Shown: in pieces, positions 1-5,531 of the stretch | How positions within the stretch are numbered: position 1 is the first letter of the stretch | How the letters are laid out: the number at the start of each line of letters is the position of its first letter | NCBI GenBank assembly: GCA_016933985.1 | Contig: JAFGTU010000469.1 | Location: 1-15,141 of the forward strand | Direction: 5' to 3' | DNA from: Sedimentisphaerales bacterium | Lineage (GTDB): Bacteria > Planctomycetota > Phycisphaerae > Sedimentisphaerales > Anaerobacaceae | DNA length: 15,141 nucleotides | Notes under the pieces: model-generated | What the model was told of the DNA's origin: nothing | Databases searched by the model: none | The model's input: the letters and a program-made list of their open reading frames with translations, nothing else | Translations under genes and position numbers: made by a program

Positions 1-112
<112 letters not shown>

Positions 113-160
113 AGTATGTCAGGCCTTTCGCTGCCTTTGGCTTAACTGTTCTTGAAATTA

Positions 161-190
161 AAAAGCCCCGTCTTCGGACGGGGCTTTTTT
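161..190 (+). terminator. Rho-independent terminator of the 16S transcript
   Basis: A perfect 12-bp inverted repeat, AAAAGCCCCGTC (161-172) and GACGGGGCTTTT (177-188), encloses a TTCG tetraloop. The right side continues as a run of six T (185-190). The left side is preceded by A-rich sequence, so the hairpin could also terminate transcription from the opposite strand. It ends the 16S unit and isolates it from the toxin-antitoxin genes downstream. Confidence 0.93.
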
Positions 191-211
191 CTTTAAAAAT
201 GCGGACAAAAC

Positions 212-240
212 TTGTATCTTGCCCGTTATCAGAGTAGAAT
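212..240 (+). promoter_or_regulatory. Putative sigma-70-type promoter of mntA-hepT
   Basis: TTGTAT (212-217, 4 of 6 to the -35 consensus) and TAGAAT (235-240, 5 of 6 to the -10 consensus) are separated by exactly 17 bases. The site lies after the 16S terminator and 18 bases before the mntA start, so it is well placed to drive the toxin-antitoxin pair independently. Predicted by eye only. Confidence 0.5.
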
Positions 241-258
241 GCCATACAGAGGTAATAT

Positions 259-564
259 ATGAGGCAAATTAGGATTACATTACCGGAGAAGAAAATCGAG
301 GACTTCTGTCTCAAGTGGAAAGTCTCAGAAATGGCGTTGTTCGGCTCTGTTCTCTCGGACGATTTTCGTCCTGATAGCGACATTGATGTTCTTGTCAGTT
401 TTAAGGACGACGACGGATGGGGACTGTTCGATTTTGTGGATATGATCGATGAACTCAAGGGCATATTCGGACGGGAGGTTGATTTAGTCGAGAAAGATTC
501 ATTGAGAAATCCGTTTCGCAGACAGGCAATACTCACCGGCAATGAGGTAATATATGCAGCCTGA
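259..564 (+). CDS. mntA: MntA-type nucleotidyltransferase antitoxin (MNT domain)
   Basis: This is a 101-residue minimal nucleotidyltransferase. It shows the family signature GSx10DxD: G29-S30, ten residues, D41-I-D43, with a third acidic residue at D75 (REVDL). In characterised HepT/MntA systems such proteins AMPylate the HEPN toxin near its RNase motif and neutralise it; that activity is inferred here from family and gene order. The start is supported by AGAGG six bases upstream. The stop lies inside the next gene (11-base overlap with hepT), indicating translational coupling. The 13 bases GAGGTAATATATG covering its RBS and start codon recur exactly at the hepT start. Length is normal for the family. 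Confidence 0.9.
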   Translation: MRQIRITLPEKKIEDFCLKWKVSEMALFGSVLSDDFRPDSDIDVLVSFKDDDGWGLFDFVDMIDELKGIFGREVDLVEKDSLRNPFRRQAILTGNEVIYAA

Positions 565-889
565 CCAGAGAGACGCCGCTCATCTTTGGGATATGCTCGA
601 TGCTGCCCGGACGGTGGAAGAACTGATTTCCGGCCAGGATTTTGCCCAATACTCAAACGACCGAAGGACACAACTTGCCGTCGAACGGTCCTTGGAGATC
701 ATCGGCGAGGCAGCAGGCAGGGTATCAACTTCGTTCCGCAATGCCCATCCTGAAATCCCCTGGCGGCAGATTATAGGCCAGCGTAATGTCCTGATTCACG
801 AATACGGTGAAATCAAGCAGGAGCGAATCTGGAAAGTTGTCAGAGAAAACGTTCCGCAGTTGATTGAGTTGCTAAGACAATTTGTTTGA
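554..889 (+). CDS. hepT: HepT-type HEPN ribonuclease toxin
   Basis: This is a 111-residue all-helical protein of the HEPN/DUF86 family. It carries the RNase motif Rx4HxY as R77-NVLI-H82-E-Y84, near the usual place in the C-terminal third, and the typical ERSLEIIGEAA helix around residues 44-54. The known HepT toxin is a ribonuclease; its Tyr is AMPylated by the partner MntA. The gene overlaps mntA by 11 bases and has its own GAGG six bases before the ATG, copied from the mntA initiation region. All motif residues are present, so the toxin looks intact. The pair sits directly beside a 16S rRNA gene, in a region that otherwise looks mobile. Confidence 0.9.
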   Translation: MQPDQRDAAHLWDMLDAARTVEELISGQDFAQYSNDRRTQLAVERSLEIIGEAAGRVSTSFRNAHPEIPWRQIIGQRNVLIHEYGEIKQERIWKVVRENVPQLIELLRQFV

Positions 890-1018
890 AGGCAGGCTGA
901 GGGCGCCCGAATAGTACAATAACGCCCGTGGGGTAAATCAGTAGAATGAGTTTTATCTGGAAAGCATCTAAACAGAAGTTGGCTATGATTCTATTTCAAT
1001 CACAGTTTTCGTCGAAAA

Positions 1019-1675
1019 ATGGAAAGTGACGCAGGAGGAAAAAAAGTTGACGATGACTTGAAAGAACAATTGGGTGGGAGCCGATTGAGTAAGTTCTTTT
1101 TCTTTGCATCGTGGTTCATTCTCCTTTGTGTGCCCCTAAGTTTCTTCTGGAGAGTCGCAGATTATGACCCGCAAAGTGGGGCCGTAGTTTCCTCTCGGTG
1201 GATGTGGGAAGGCACTGTTGCATGTGCTATCGCATGGTTATGCACTGCATATTTGTCATATCGTCTTGCAGGGGGACGGTATAATCCTATCATATGGGAA
1301 GGCAAAAGTCTGTTTGGACTATTAAAAAATGCTTTTGAATCTGGTGAAGCTAGAATTGGGTTTCATTCCCTGCGAGACCAAAGGAATTTGTTGACAGAGT
1401 TATCTTCTGCCGGAATCAGAAAAGGAGCATTCAAAGACACCCGTCAATTCCTCAGAGAAGAAATAACTAATGATCCTCCCGCGTTTGAAATTTGCCGGGA
1501 TTTCATTGTTTTTCAAATGATTCATCAAGGTCGAGAAATGTTCTGGAATGGATACGGAAAAGAAAAAGACGTTCAATTCTTCTACGAGGCTGAAATTATT
1601 GTCGATTTGAAATCTTCCACGTATTGCATGTTTAGAGATGTTCTTGAAGGATTAACAGAGAAGAATCATGAATAG
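1019..1675 (+). CDS. Hypothetical two-TM membrane protein
   Basis: I do not recognise this 218-residue protein. A charged N-terminus (about 1-25, KKVDDDLKEQ) is followed by two hydrophobic segments, about 26-44 (FFFFASWFILLCVPLSFFW) and 64-83. They are joined by a short loop with DYDPQSG, and a soluble C-terminal domain of about 130 residues follows. That domain is rich in charged and aromatic residues and likely faces the cytoplasm. No clear ribosome binding site precedes the ATG at 1019. A GGAGG occurs a few codons inside, but no in-frame start lies at useful spacing from it. Codon use is more AT-rich than in the LPS genes, which fits acquired DNA. An attC-like palindrome begins 20 bases after the stop, so it could be a captured cassette gene. 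Confidence 0.65.
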   Translation: MESDAGGKKVDDDLKEQLGGSRLSKFFFFASWFILLCVPLSFFWRVADYDPQSGAVVSSRWMWEGTVACAIAWLCTAYLSYRLAGGRYNPIIWEGKSLFGLLKNAFESGEARIGFHSLRDQRNLLTELSSAGIRKGAFKDTRQFLREEITNDPPAFEICRDFIVFQMIHQGREMFWNGYGKEKDVQFFYEAEIIVDLKSSTYCMFRDVLEGLTEKNHE

Positions 1676-1695
1676 GATAGATACGCCTCCGGCGA

Positions 1696-1760
1696 GCCTA
1701 ACAAGCCGCTCTAGCAGATGGGCTAACGGCGCATCGGCACAATAACTTCGTCTTGTTGGC
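1696..1760 (+). other. attC-like imperfect palindrome (possible relic integron recombination site)
   Basis: GCCTAAC (1696-1702) matches the integron attC R'' core RYYYAAC and is followed by AAGCCGCT. At 1750-1760 GTCTTGTTGGC is nearly the reverse complement of that arm. AACAAG pairs with CTTGTT, then one mismatch, then CG pairs with CG; the outer GCC pairs with GGC once one unpaired T is allowed. Total length is 65 bases, within the attC range. It lies 20 bases after one ORF and just before the next, as cassette sites do. Against it, the R' side is not a clean GTTRRRY and no integrase is in view. Confidence 0.25.
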
Positions 1761-1778
1761 GACAATAGGGTGGTCGAT

Positions 1779-1967
1779 ATGAAAAACCAGAAGAATGATA
1801 TCCCGCATGACCTGCCGCAGGCAGACGAAATCCAAGCGGCTCTCGACCACGGAATCGACGTAGACGCCCTAATCGATAATCTTAAGAGAACGCCTGAGGA
1901 ACGCATAAGACGTCACCAAATTGCCCTTAACACGGTTGAAAGACTTCGGGAAGCGAGGCCTCTATGA
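1779..1967 (+). CDS. Small hypothetical protein upstream of nucleotidyltransferase
   Basis: This 62-residue charged, helical protein is not recognised. The middle reads AALDHGIDVDALIDNLKRTP and the C-terminal half is a basic amphipathic helix. The ATG at 1779 is chosen over an in-frame GTG at 1770 because AGGGTGG lies five bases before it. The stop overlaps the start of the next gene by four bases (ATGA), a typical translational coupling. Small partners of this kind often precede standalone nucleotidyltransferases, so a two-gene antitoxin-like or regulatory module is possible; that is inference from layout only. It has no signal peptide and no TM segment. Confidence 0.7.
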   Translation: MKNQKNDIPHDLPQADEIQAALDHGIDVDALIDNLKRTPEERIRRHQIALNTVERLREARPL

Positions 1968-2446
1968 GCAGCGATTTCAGCGATCTACTCGAGCGGCTTG
2001 TTAGTGCCCGAGTCGATTTCGTGCTCGTGGGTGGTTTTGCCGGGGTGGTGCATGGGTGCACATACGTTACTCAGGATATCGACATATGCTGTGATTTCTC
2101 TCCTGCAAACCTCCTCTTGCTCCAGGAGACCGTTTCAGATTTGCATCCGGTACATCGGATGACTCCCAACCGAATACCACTGCAACTGACTGAAGAGAGC
2201 TGTCGTCACTTAAAGAACCTGTACCTCGACACCGACATAGGGCAGCTTGATTGCCTCAGCTTTATCGACGGAGTCGGCGATTATGAGAAGGTCAAGCGGG
2301 CAAGTGAACCCATCGAGGTTCGCAGGATGTTACTGCCGGTTTTAGGCCTCGATGGCCTTATAAAGGCCAAGAAGGCAATGAACAGACCTCAAGACCAACA
2401 GGCTGTTGTGCACCTTGAGGCATTGAAGAAACTCAAGGAGAAATAA
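1964..2446 (+). CDS. Nucleotidyltransferase, AbiEii/DUF-type family
   Basis: This 160-residue protein contains VGGFAGVVHG (about 22-31) followed by T36-Q-D38-I-D40-I. That is the nucleotide-binding G-G plus metal-binding DxD pattern of the nucleotidyltransferase superfamily, in the form GGxAxxxHGxxxxTxDxD seen in AbiEii-like and related proteins. Near the C-terminus LIKAKKAMNRPQD resembles the conserved K-x-A-x-x-R-P-x-D motif of the same group. It differs from the MntA-type protein at 259, so the window carries two unrelated nucleotidyltransferases. It overlaps the small gene upstream by ATGA. Substrate is unknown; relatives act as toxins that modify tRNA, or as drug-modifying or defence proteins. 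Family call is firm, function is not. Confidence 0.8.
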   Translation: MSSDFSDLLERLVSARVDFVLVGGFAGVVHGCTYVTQDIDICCDFSPANLLLLQETVSDLHPVHRMTPNRIPLQLTEESCRHLKNLYLDTDIGQLDCLSFIDGVGDYEKVKRASEPIEVRRMLLPVLGLDGLIKAKKAMNRPQDQQAVVHLEALKKLKEK

Positions 2447-2458
2447 ATGCCGGTGTTT

Positions 2459-3493
2459 CTATCTGACCGGTCTTAAAATGCCTAAGCGCCAGGGGATTTG
2501 GCCGTAGTTCTTGCCGGCGCGGTCCTTGTCCAAAACGCCCTGAAAAAGAAAACGCAGATTCTCAGGATCGACTTCGAGCCTCTCGTCGCAGCCGGCCCGG
2601 AGCAGCTCGCCATGACTGATTACGTCGGTCCAGCGATGTCCCGGATGCTCGACATTCAGCATCGAGGCGAATGCCTTGTCCTTCTCGCCAGCCAGTGGCG
2701 TCCACTGGCCGTCGAGCCGGTCGGCCAGATATGCCTTGTAGTACCGCCAGCCGTGTCCGTTTTGCGCCTCTATCAGCGTCAGGTATTTGTCCTGCCCCTT
2801 GAGCCGATACGTATGGCTCGCCTCGAAAACGTCCGCCTGAAGCGCGACCACCGGCTGCGACCAGCCGTGCGGAAAATCCTCAAGAGACGTCTCGCATCGC
2901 CACATCTTGCCGTTCAGCGAAGTAAAAAACAAATGTGCCTTCGCTTCGTCGCAAATGATCCAGAAGTCCAGCCATCCCTCGATATTACTCGGTTTCTTGT
3001 CAAACAGCGGCGTCAGCTCGGTCCAGGAATCCGGCTTGGCGATGTCGGCCGTAGTCGAGCACGCAGGCCCATACTTCGGCTCCCAGGATTCGTCCGACGC
3101 CTGAAACAGCAGATACCAATTCTTGTGCGGCGTGAAATAGAACACCTGCGGCGCACAGAAAAACCCCGGATGACACTGCAGAATCTGCTGTTTGGCCTGC
3201 TTCGCCTCGCTCCAGTCTTTGAAAGTCACGTACACAACCGCGTGGCTCCGCTCAATCCCGCGAACCGTGCAGAACACATGCCACCGGTCCTTGTATCGAA
3301 CAACCGAAGGGTCCTTAACCGCAATCCACTGAACGTCCCCAAGTTTCATAGGCGCCAGCACCGGCTCGCTCGCGACCCACTTGAATTCGCCCGTCACCAA
3401 CCTCTTTGCCGATTCGGGGGCAGCGCCCCTTGTTTGCCCTGGAACCACAATCAAGCACGCCAACAAAACTGCGGCATTCCTGTTGCACATCAT
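2459..3493 (-). CDS. Secreted glycoside hydrolase family 62 alpha-L-arabinofuranosidase
   Basis: This 344-residue protein has an N-terminal Sec signal (hydrophobic core about 7-18, probable cleavage near 24-25) and one GH62 five-bladed propeller domain to the end. Family landmarks are VKDPSVV with D61, APQVFYF (about 114-120), WLDFWIICD with D176, FEASHTY with E224, and ISHGELLRAG. By analogy with characterised GH62 enzymes D61 is the general base, D176 the pKa modulator and E224 the general acid; this placement is from memory of the family. Such enzymes remove arabinose side chains from xylan or arabinan. The RBS AAGGAG lies about nine bases before the first of two adjacent ATGs. No carbohydrate-binding module and no sugar-utilisation neighbours are present. 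LLAC near residue 13 gives a weak alternative lipoprotein reading. Confidence 0.92.
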   Translation of the reverse strand: MMCNRNAAVLLACLIVVPGQTRGAAPESAKRLVTGEFKWVASEPVLAPMKLGDVQWIAVKDPSVVRYKDRWHVFCTVRGIERSHAVVYVTFKDWSEAKQAKQQILQCHPGFFCAPQVFYFTPHKNWYLLFQASDESWEPKYGPACSTTADIAKPDSWTELTPLFDKKPSNIEGWLDFWIICDEAKAHLFFTSLNGKMWRCETSLEDFPHGWSQPVVALQADVFEASHTYRLKGQDKYLTLIEAQNGHGWRYYKAYLADRLDGQWTPLAGEKDKAFASMLNVEHPGHRWTDVISHGELLRAGCDERLEVDPENLRFLFQGVLDKDRAGKNYGQIPWRLGILRPVR

Positions 3494-3573
3494 ATTCGTA
3501 ATCTCCTTTTCAAGTCACTTGCTGGCCGAAGGTATATTGTTATCACCAGAATGCCAAATAACAAGCGGATTTT

Positions 3574-3591
3574 GCATCACCCGTGCGATGC
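3574..3591. repeat. Small hairpin adjoining the REP-like element
   Basis: GCATC (3574-3578) pairs with GATGC (3587-3591). The loop contains ACCCGTG, the same 7 bases found in the loop of the neighbouring element at 3599-3625 when that is read on the minus strand. The two lie 7 bases apart in opposite orientation, like the paired hairpins of a BIME. The stem is short, so this is tentative. Confidence 0.35.
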
Positions 3592-3598
3592 GCTGTCT

Positions 3599-3625
3599 GC
3601 CCTGCCCACGGGTGGCAGGGCTAAC
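3599..3625 (-). repeat. REP-like hairpin, left copy (inverted, upstream of transposase)
   Basis: Read on the minus strand this is GTTAG followed by an imperfect palindrome: stem CCCTGCC / GGCAGGG with loop ACCCGTG. It matches the right copy at 4194-4220 at 22 of 27 positions. Four of the five differences form two compensatory base-pair swaps in the stem (T-A to C-G, and C-G to G-C). GTTAG faces the transposase gene. This layout is that of REP elements mobilised by RAYT transposases. Confidence 0.75.
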
Positions 3626-3672
3626 CAAATTGGCTTTGCCGAATCAACACTCATTCAGTATCATCCTCACTT

Positions 3673-4173
3673 ATGCCCAAGATTATAGGATATATGCTGA
3701 CGTGGACGACATACGGGAGTTGGCTGCCGGGTGATCAAAGAGGGTATGTTGCCGACGCCGAAATTCTTCCCGGCGACGAGAGGATCCTCGAAAGAAACAG
3801 AAAGAGGCGGAAATCGCCTGCCGTCAAACTCAATGCGAGGGAAAAGGAGATCGTCGAACAAACCATCCGCGCCGAGGCAGAAAAACTCGGTCATAAGCTT
3901 GAGGCGGTGATAGTCTGTTCCAATCACGTTCATTTATTGGCAAGACGACACGCACAGTCCATTGAGGAAATAGTCGGCAGGTACAAGAGCCTGACCACGC
4001 GTGCTCTCTGGCAGCAAGGCCGGAAAGGCCGAATCTGGTCCATATGTTACGACAAACGATTCTGTTTCACAGAACAAGACATCGCCACAAAAGCCAAGTA
4101 CATACAAAACCACAACGATTCCGCTCGCCGCGAGAATCAAGCGCAGACAAAATCAAATCTAACCGCAACGTGA
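3673..4173 (+). CDS. REP-associated tyrosine transposase (RAYT, IS200/IS605-like Y1 HUH)
   Basis: This is a 166-residue Y1 transposase of the TnpA-REP / IS200-like superfamily. The N-terminal strand TWTTYGSWLPGDQRGYV (about 10-26) is characteristic of the group. The HUH metal-binding motif is N-H85-V-H87-LL, and the candidate nucleophile is Y143 in AKYIQNHN. These enzymes cut and rejoin single-stranded DNA at hairpins and spread REP sequences. All catalytic residues are present and the length is full for the family, so it may be active. No clear ribosome binding site precedes the ATG at 3673. It is flanked on both sides by matching inverted hairpins (3599-3625 and 4194-4220), its probable substrates. 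No accessory ORFB/TnpB is present. Confidence 0.9.
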   Translation: MPKIIGYMLTWTTYGSWLPGDQRGYVADAEILPGDERILERNRKRRKSPAVKLNAREKEIVEQTIRAEAEKLGHKLEAVIVCSNHVHLLARRHAQSIEEIVGRYKSLTTRALWQQGRKGRIWSICYDKRFCFTEQDIATKAKYIQNHNDSARRENQAQTKSNLTAT

Positions 4174-4193
4174 ATATTTAAAGAGAAACCACT

Positions 4194-4220
4194 GTTAGCC
4201 CCGGCACCTGTGGCCGGGGC
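4194..4220 (+). repeat. REP-like hairpin, right copy (downstream of transposase)
   Basis: GTTAG (4194-4198) leads into an 8-bp stem, GCCCCGGC (4198-4205) with GCCGGGGC (4213-4220), around the loop ACCTGTG. It is the inverted counterpart of 3599-3625. The loop differs only by C to T and two stem pairs differ by covariation. No T-run follows, so it is unlikely to be simply a terminator, although it could slow transcription out of the transposase gene. Confidence 0.75.
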
Positions 4221-4270
4221 AAATCTATCAGGGGCGTCGCTTGAATAATACGCGAAAAAACAGTCCGCAT

Positions 4271-4879
4271 CTATGAACGCAGACAGTGATTTCGATCCTC
4301 CTTGTCCGCCCACCACTCACCAACCTTGGTGGGGTCCTTTACAATCCAGTTCTCATCGATAGGATGGAAGACTATGGCCTCTGCACATCCATAGCATGTG
4401 GCGGAGATGAGCAAACTTGCCAAAAGTCCTTCTTTAGACTTGCCTGCCCAATACGAATTGAAATCGCTGTAGAAGTCATTCCGTGTGTAGGCCACGTTTC
4501 CAGATAAATGAAGCCTCCATAGTCTATCAAAAAGGTTTTCAAATCGACTTGGCGCGCCACATTCGCCACGTTGCAGCACCCAATGCCACGCAACACAACA
4601 AACAAGCTTGACCTTCTCAACAGGCACGTCAATCTCCCACAGATGGCAGCCATGACACCAAGGATTATTTTTGGCACCGACAGCCTCTTTCTTATCCGTG
4701 AAGCACCATAAAATCTGATCCGTATCAAATAATTCCCAGACTTTTACATAGGCTTTCACCATCAGAAGTCGGCTGGAAAATGCTCGAGAGAAATCGTTCA
4801 GGTAGGCGGAATTCATCAGGCTCTCAACTCGGCCTGAGTGCAAGAGAAATCCTTTTTTCTGCCAAGTCCATAACCGCAT
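4271..4879 (-). CDS. Hypothetical Cys/Trp-rich protein
   Basis: I do not recognise this 202-residue protein. It begins MRLWTWQKKGF and is unusually rich in Trp and Cys, including WCHGCHLW in the middle, KLVCCVAWHWVL shortly after, and SATCYGCAEA near the C-terminus. The last segment WWADKEDRNHCLRS is hydrophilic. It has no signal peptide or convincing TM helix. The start at 4879 is set by GAGG six bases upstream (within the intergenic gap and tail of sixA). An open frame continues upstream, but there it only reads sixA in the wrong frame. The LWTWQ opening recalls DUF3841-type proteins, but I cannot support that assignment. Cys spacing (CxxC twice) could bind metal. It lies 14 bases after sixA on the same strand, so the two may be co-transcribed. 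Confidence 0.65.
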   Translation of the reverse strand: MRLWTWQKKGFLLHSGRVESLMNSAYLNDFSRAFSSRLLMVKAYVKVWELFDTDQILWCFTDKKEAVGAKNNPWCHGCHLWEIDVPVEKVKLVCCVAWHWVLQRGECGAPSRFENLFDRLWRLHLSGNVAYTRNDFYSDFNSYWAGKSKEGLLASLLISATCYGCAEAIVFHPIDENWIVKDPTKVGEWWADKEDRNHCLRS

Positions 4880-4893
4880 AGCGTACCTCACTC

Positions 4894-5361
4894 TTATCTG
4901 GCTGCAATCTCCGGCCCTATCACCCATTCTATTTGCCAGTGGTTGTCGGATGATTTTGCGAGGCAGGCGATTGTTGCCTCTTTGAAGTCTATCTGCGAGG
5001 CTGATTCCGAACCGGTCAGGAGGAGGGAGGTCAGGATTCCTACGAACGGCAGGTGGCTTACGATCATTATATCCTGGCCGGCTGCTTCTATTTCGTCGCG
5101 GATGGGCTTGACGTGGTCGTTCGGGGCCAGGCCTGCGTGAGCGGTTACGTCTTCTCTGACTGTCATTGCCTCGACAAGTATCTGGGCCGTCTGCTCGGCG
5201 CGGGTCTTGCCGCTGTGCCATACGCAATCTACCGATAGATTCAGCAATTTTAGATGCCCGGCGACTTTCTCGACCTGTGCCCGCCCTGCCGGCGTCAATC
5301 CCCGCTGCGGATCGACGTCGCTCGAAGCCGCCTGCCCGTGCCGTACAATATAGACTTTCAT
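4894..5361 (-). CDS. sixA: SixA-type phosphohistidine phosphatase (histidine phosphatase superfamily)
   Basis: This 155-residue single-domain protein belongs to the short branch of the phosphoglycerate-mutase-like superfamily. The catalytic signature is R7-H8-G9 at the very start (MKVYIVRHGQA). R54 lies in SGKTRAEQTA and the second catalytic His is H103 in IVSHLP. Length and motif spacing match SixA, which removes phosphate from histidine on phosphotransfer domains (ArcB HPt or PTS proteins in E. coli); the target here is unknown. The start at 5361 has GGGAG seven bases upstream and places RHG at the expected position. An in-frame extension to 5493 adds unrelated sequence and is not used. It is transcribed divergently from the isocitrate dehydrogenase gene. 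Confidence 0.88.
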   Translation of the reverse strand: MKVYIVRHGQAASSDVDPQRGLTPAGRAQVEKVAGHLKLLNLSVDCVWHSGKTRAEQTAQILVEAMTVREDVTAHAGLAPNDHVKPIRDEIEAAGQDIMIVSHLPFVGILTSLLLTGSESASQIDFKEATIACLAKSSDNHWQIEWVIGPEIAAR

Positions 5362-5472
5362 TTGCACACTCCCAAAATCAATCCAGCCCATTATAGCAGG
5401 GCCTGCGGCATTGGCAATTATCTTGAAAACGCCGTCCAAATGGTCATTTACACCGAAATCCCGGTCTCCACC

Positions 5473-5501
5473 TTGACAGCGCCTCAGCCACACGTTACGC
5501 T
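5473..5501 (+). promoter_or_regulatory. Putative sigma-70-type promoter of the isocitrate dehydrogenase gene
   Basis: A perfect -35 hexamer TTGACA (5473-5478) and TACGCT (5496-5501, matching the key first, second and last positions of TATAAT) are 17 bases apart. They end 30 bases before the ATG at 5532. The site lies in the 170-base gap between the divergent sixA and icd genes. Predicted by eye. Confidence 0.5.
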
Positions 5502-5531
5502 ATCTGTTTTCCATTCTTGGAGCATTTTGAA

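Noticed and set aside
901..927. GGGCG / CGCCC repeat with nearby TAACGCC after hepT as another attC-like site
   Set aside because: The arms are only five bases and no RYYYAAC / GTTRRRY pair is present, so it is not comparable with the site at 1696.
2450..2470. CCGGT / ACCGG hairpin at the convergent junction of the nucleotidyltransferase and GH62 genes as a bidirectional terminator
   Set aside because: The stem is only five pairs with an 11-base loop and no T-run, so it is too weak to call.
2498..3688. Long plus-strand open frame (396 codons) opposite the GH62 gene
   Set aside because: It is antisense to a complete, motif-bearing GH62 gene with a signal peptide and RBS. Its translation has biased Arg/Leu/Pro composition and no recognisable motif.
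4194..4220. Hairpin after the transposase gene as an ordinary terminator
   Set aside because: No T-run follows, and an inverted covarying copy exists upstream of the gene, so the REP reading explains it better.
4880..5227. N-terminal extension of the Cys/Trp-rich protein
   Set aside because: The added residues (Arg/Pro-rich) are sixA read in another frame. The RBS at the 4879 start gives the better model.
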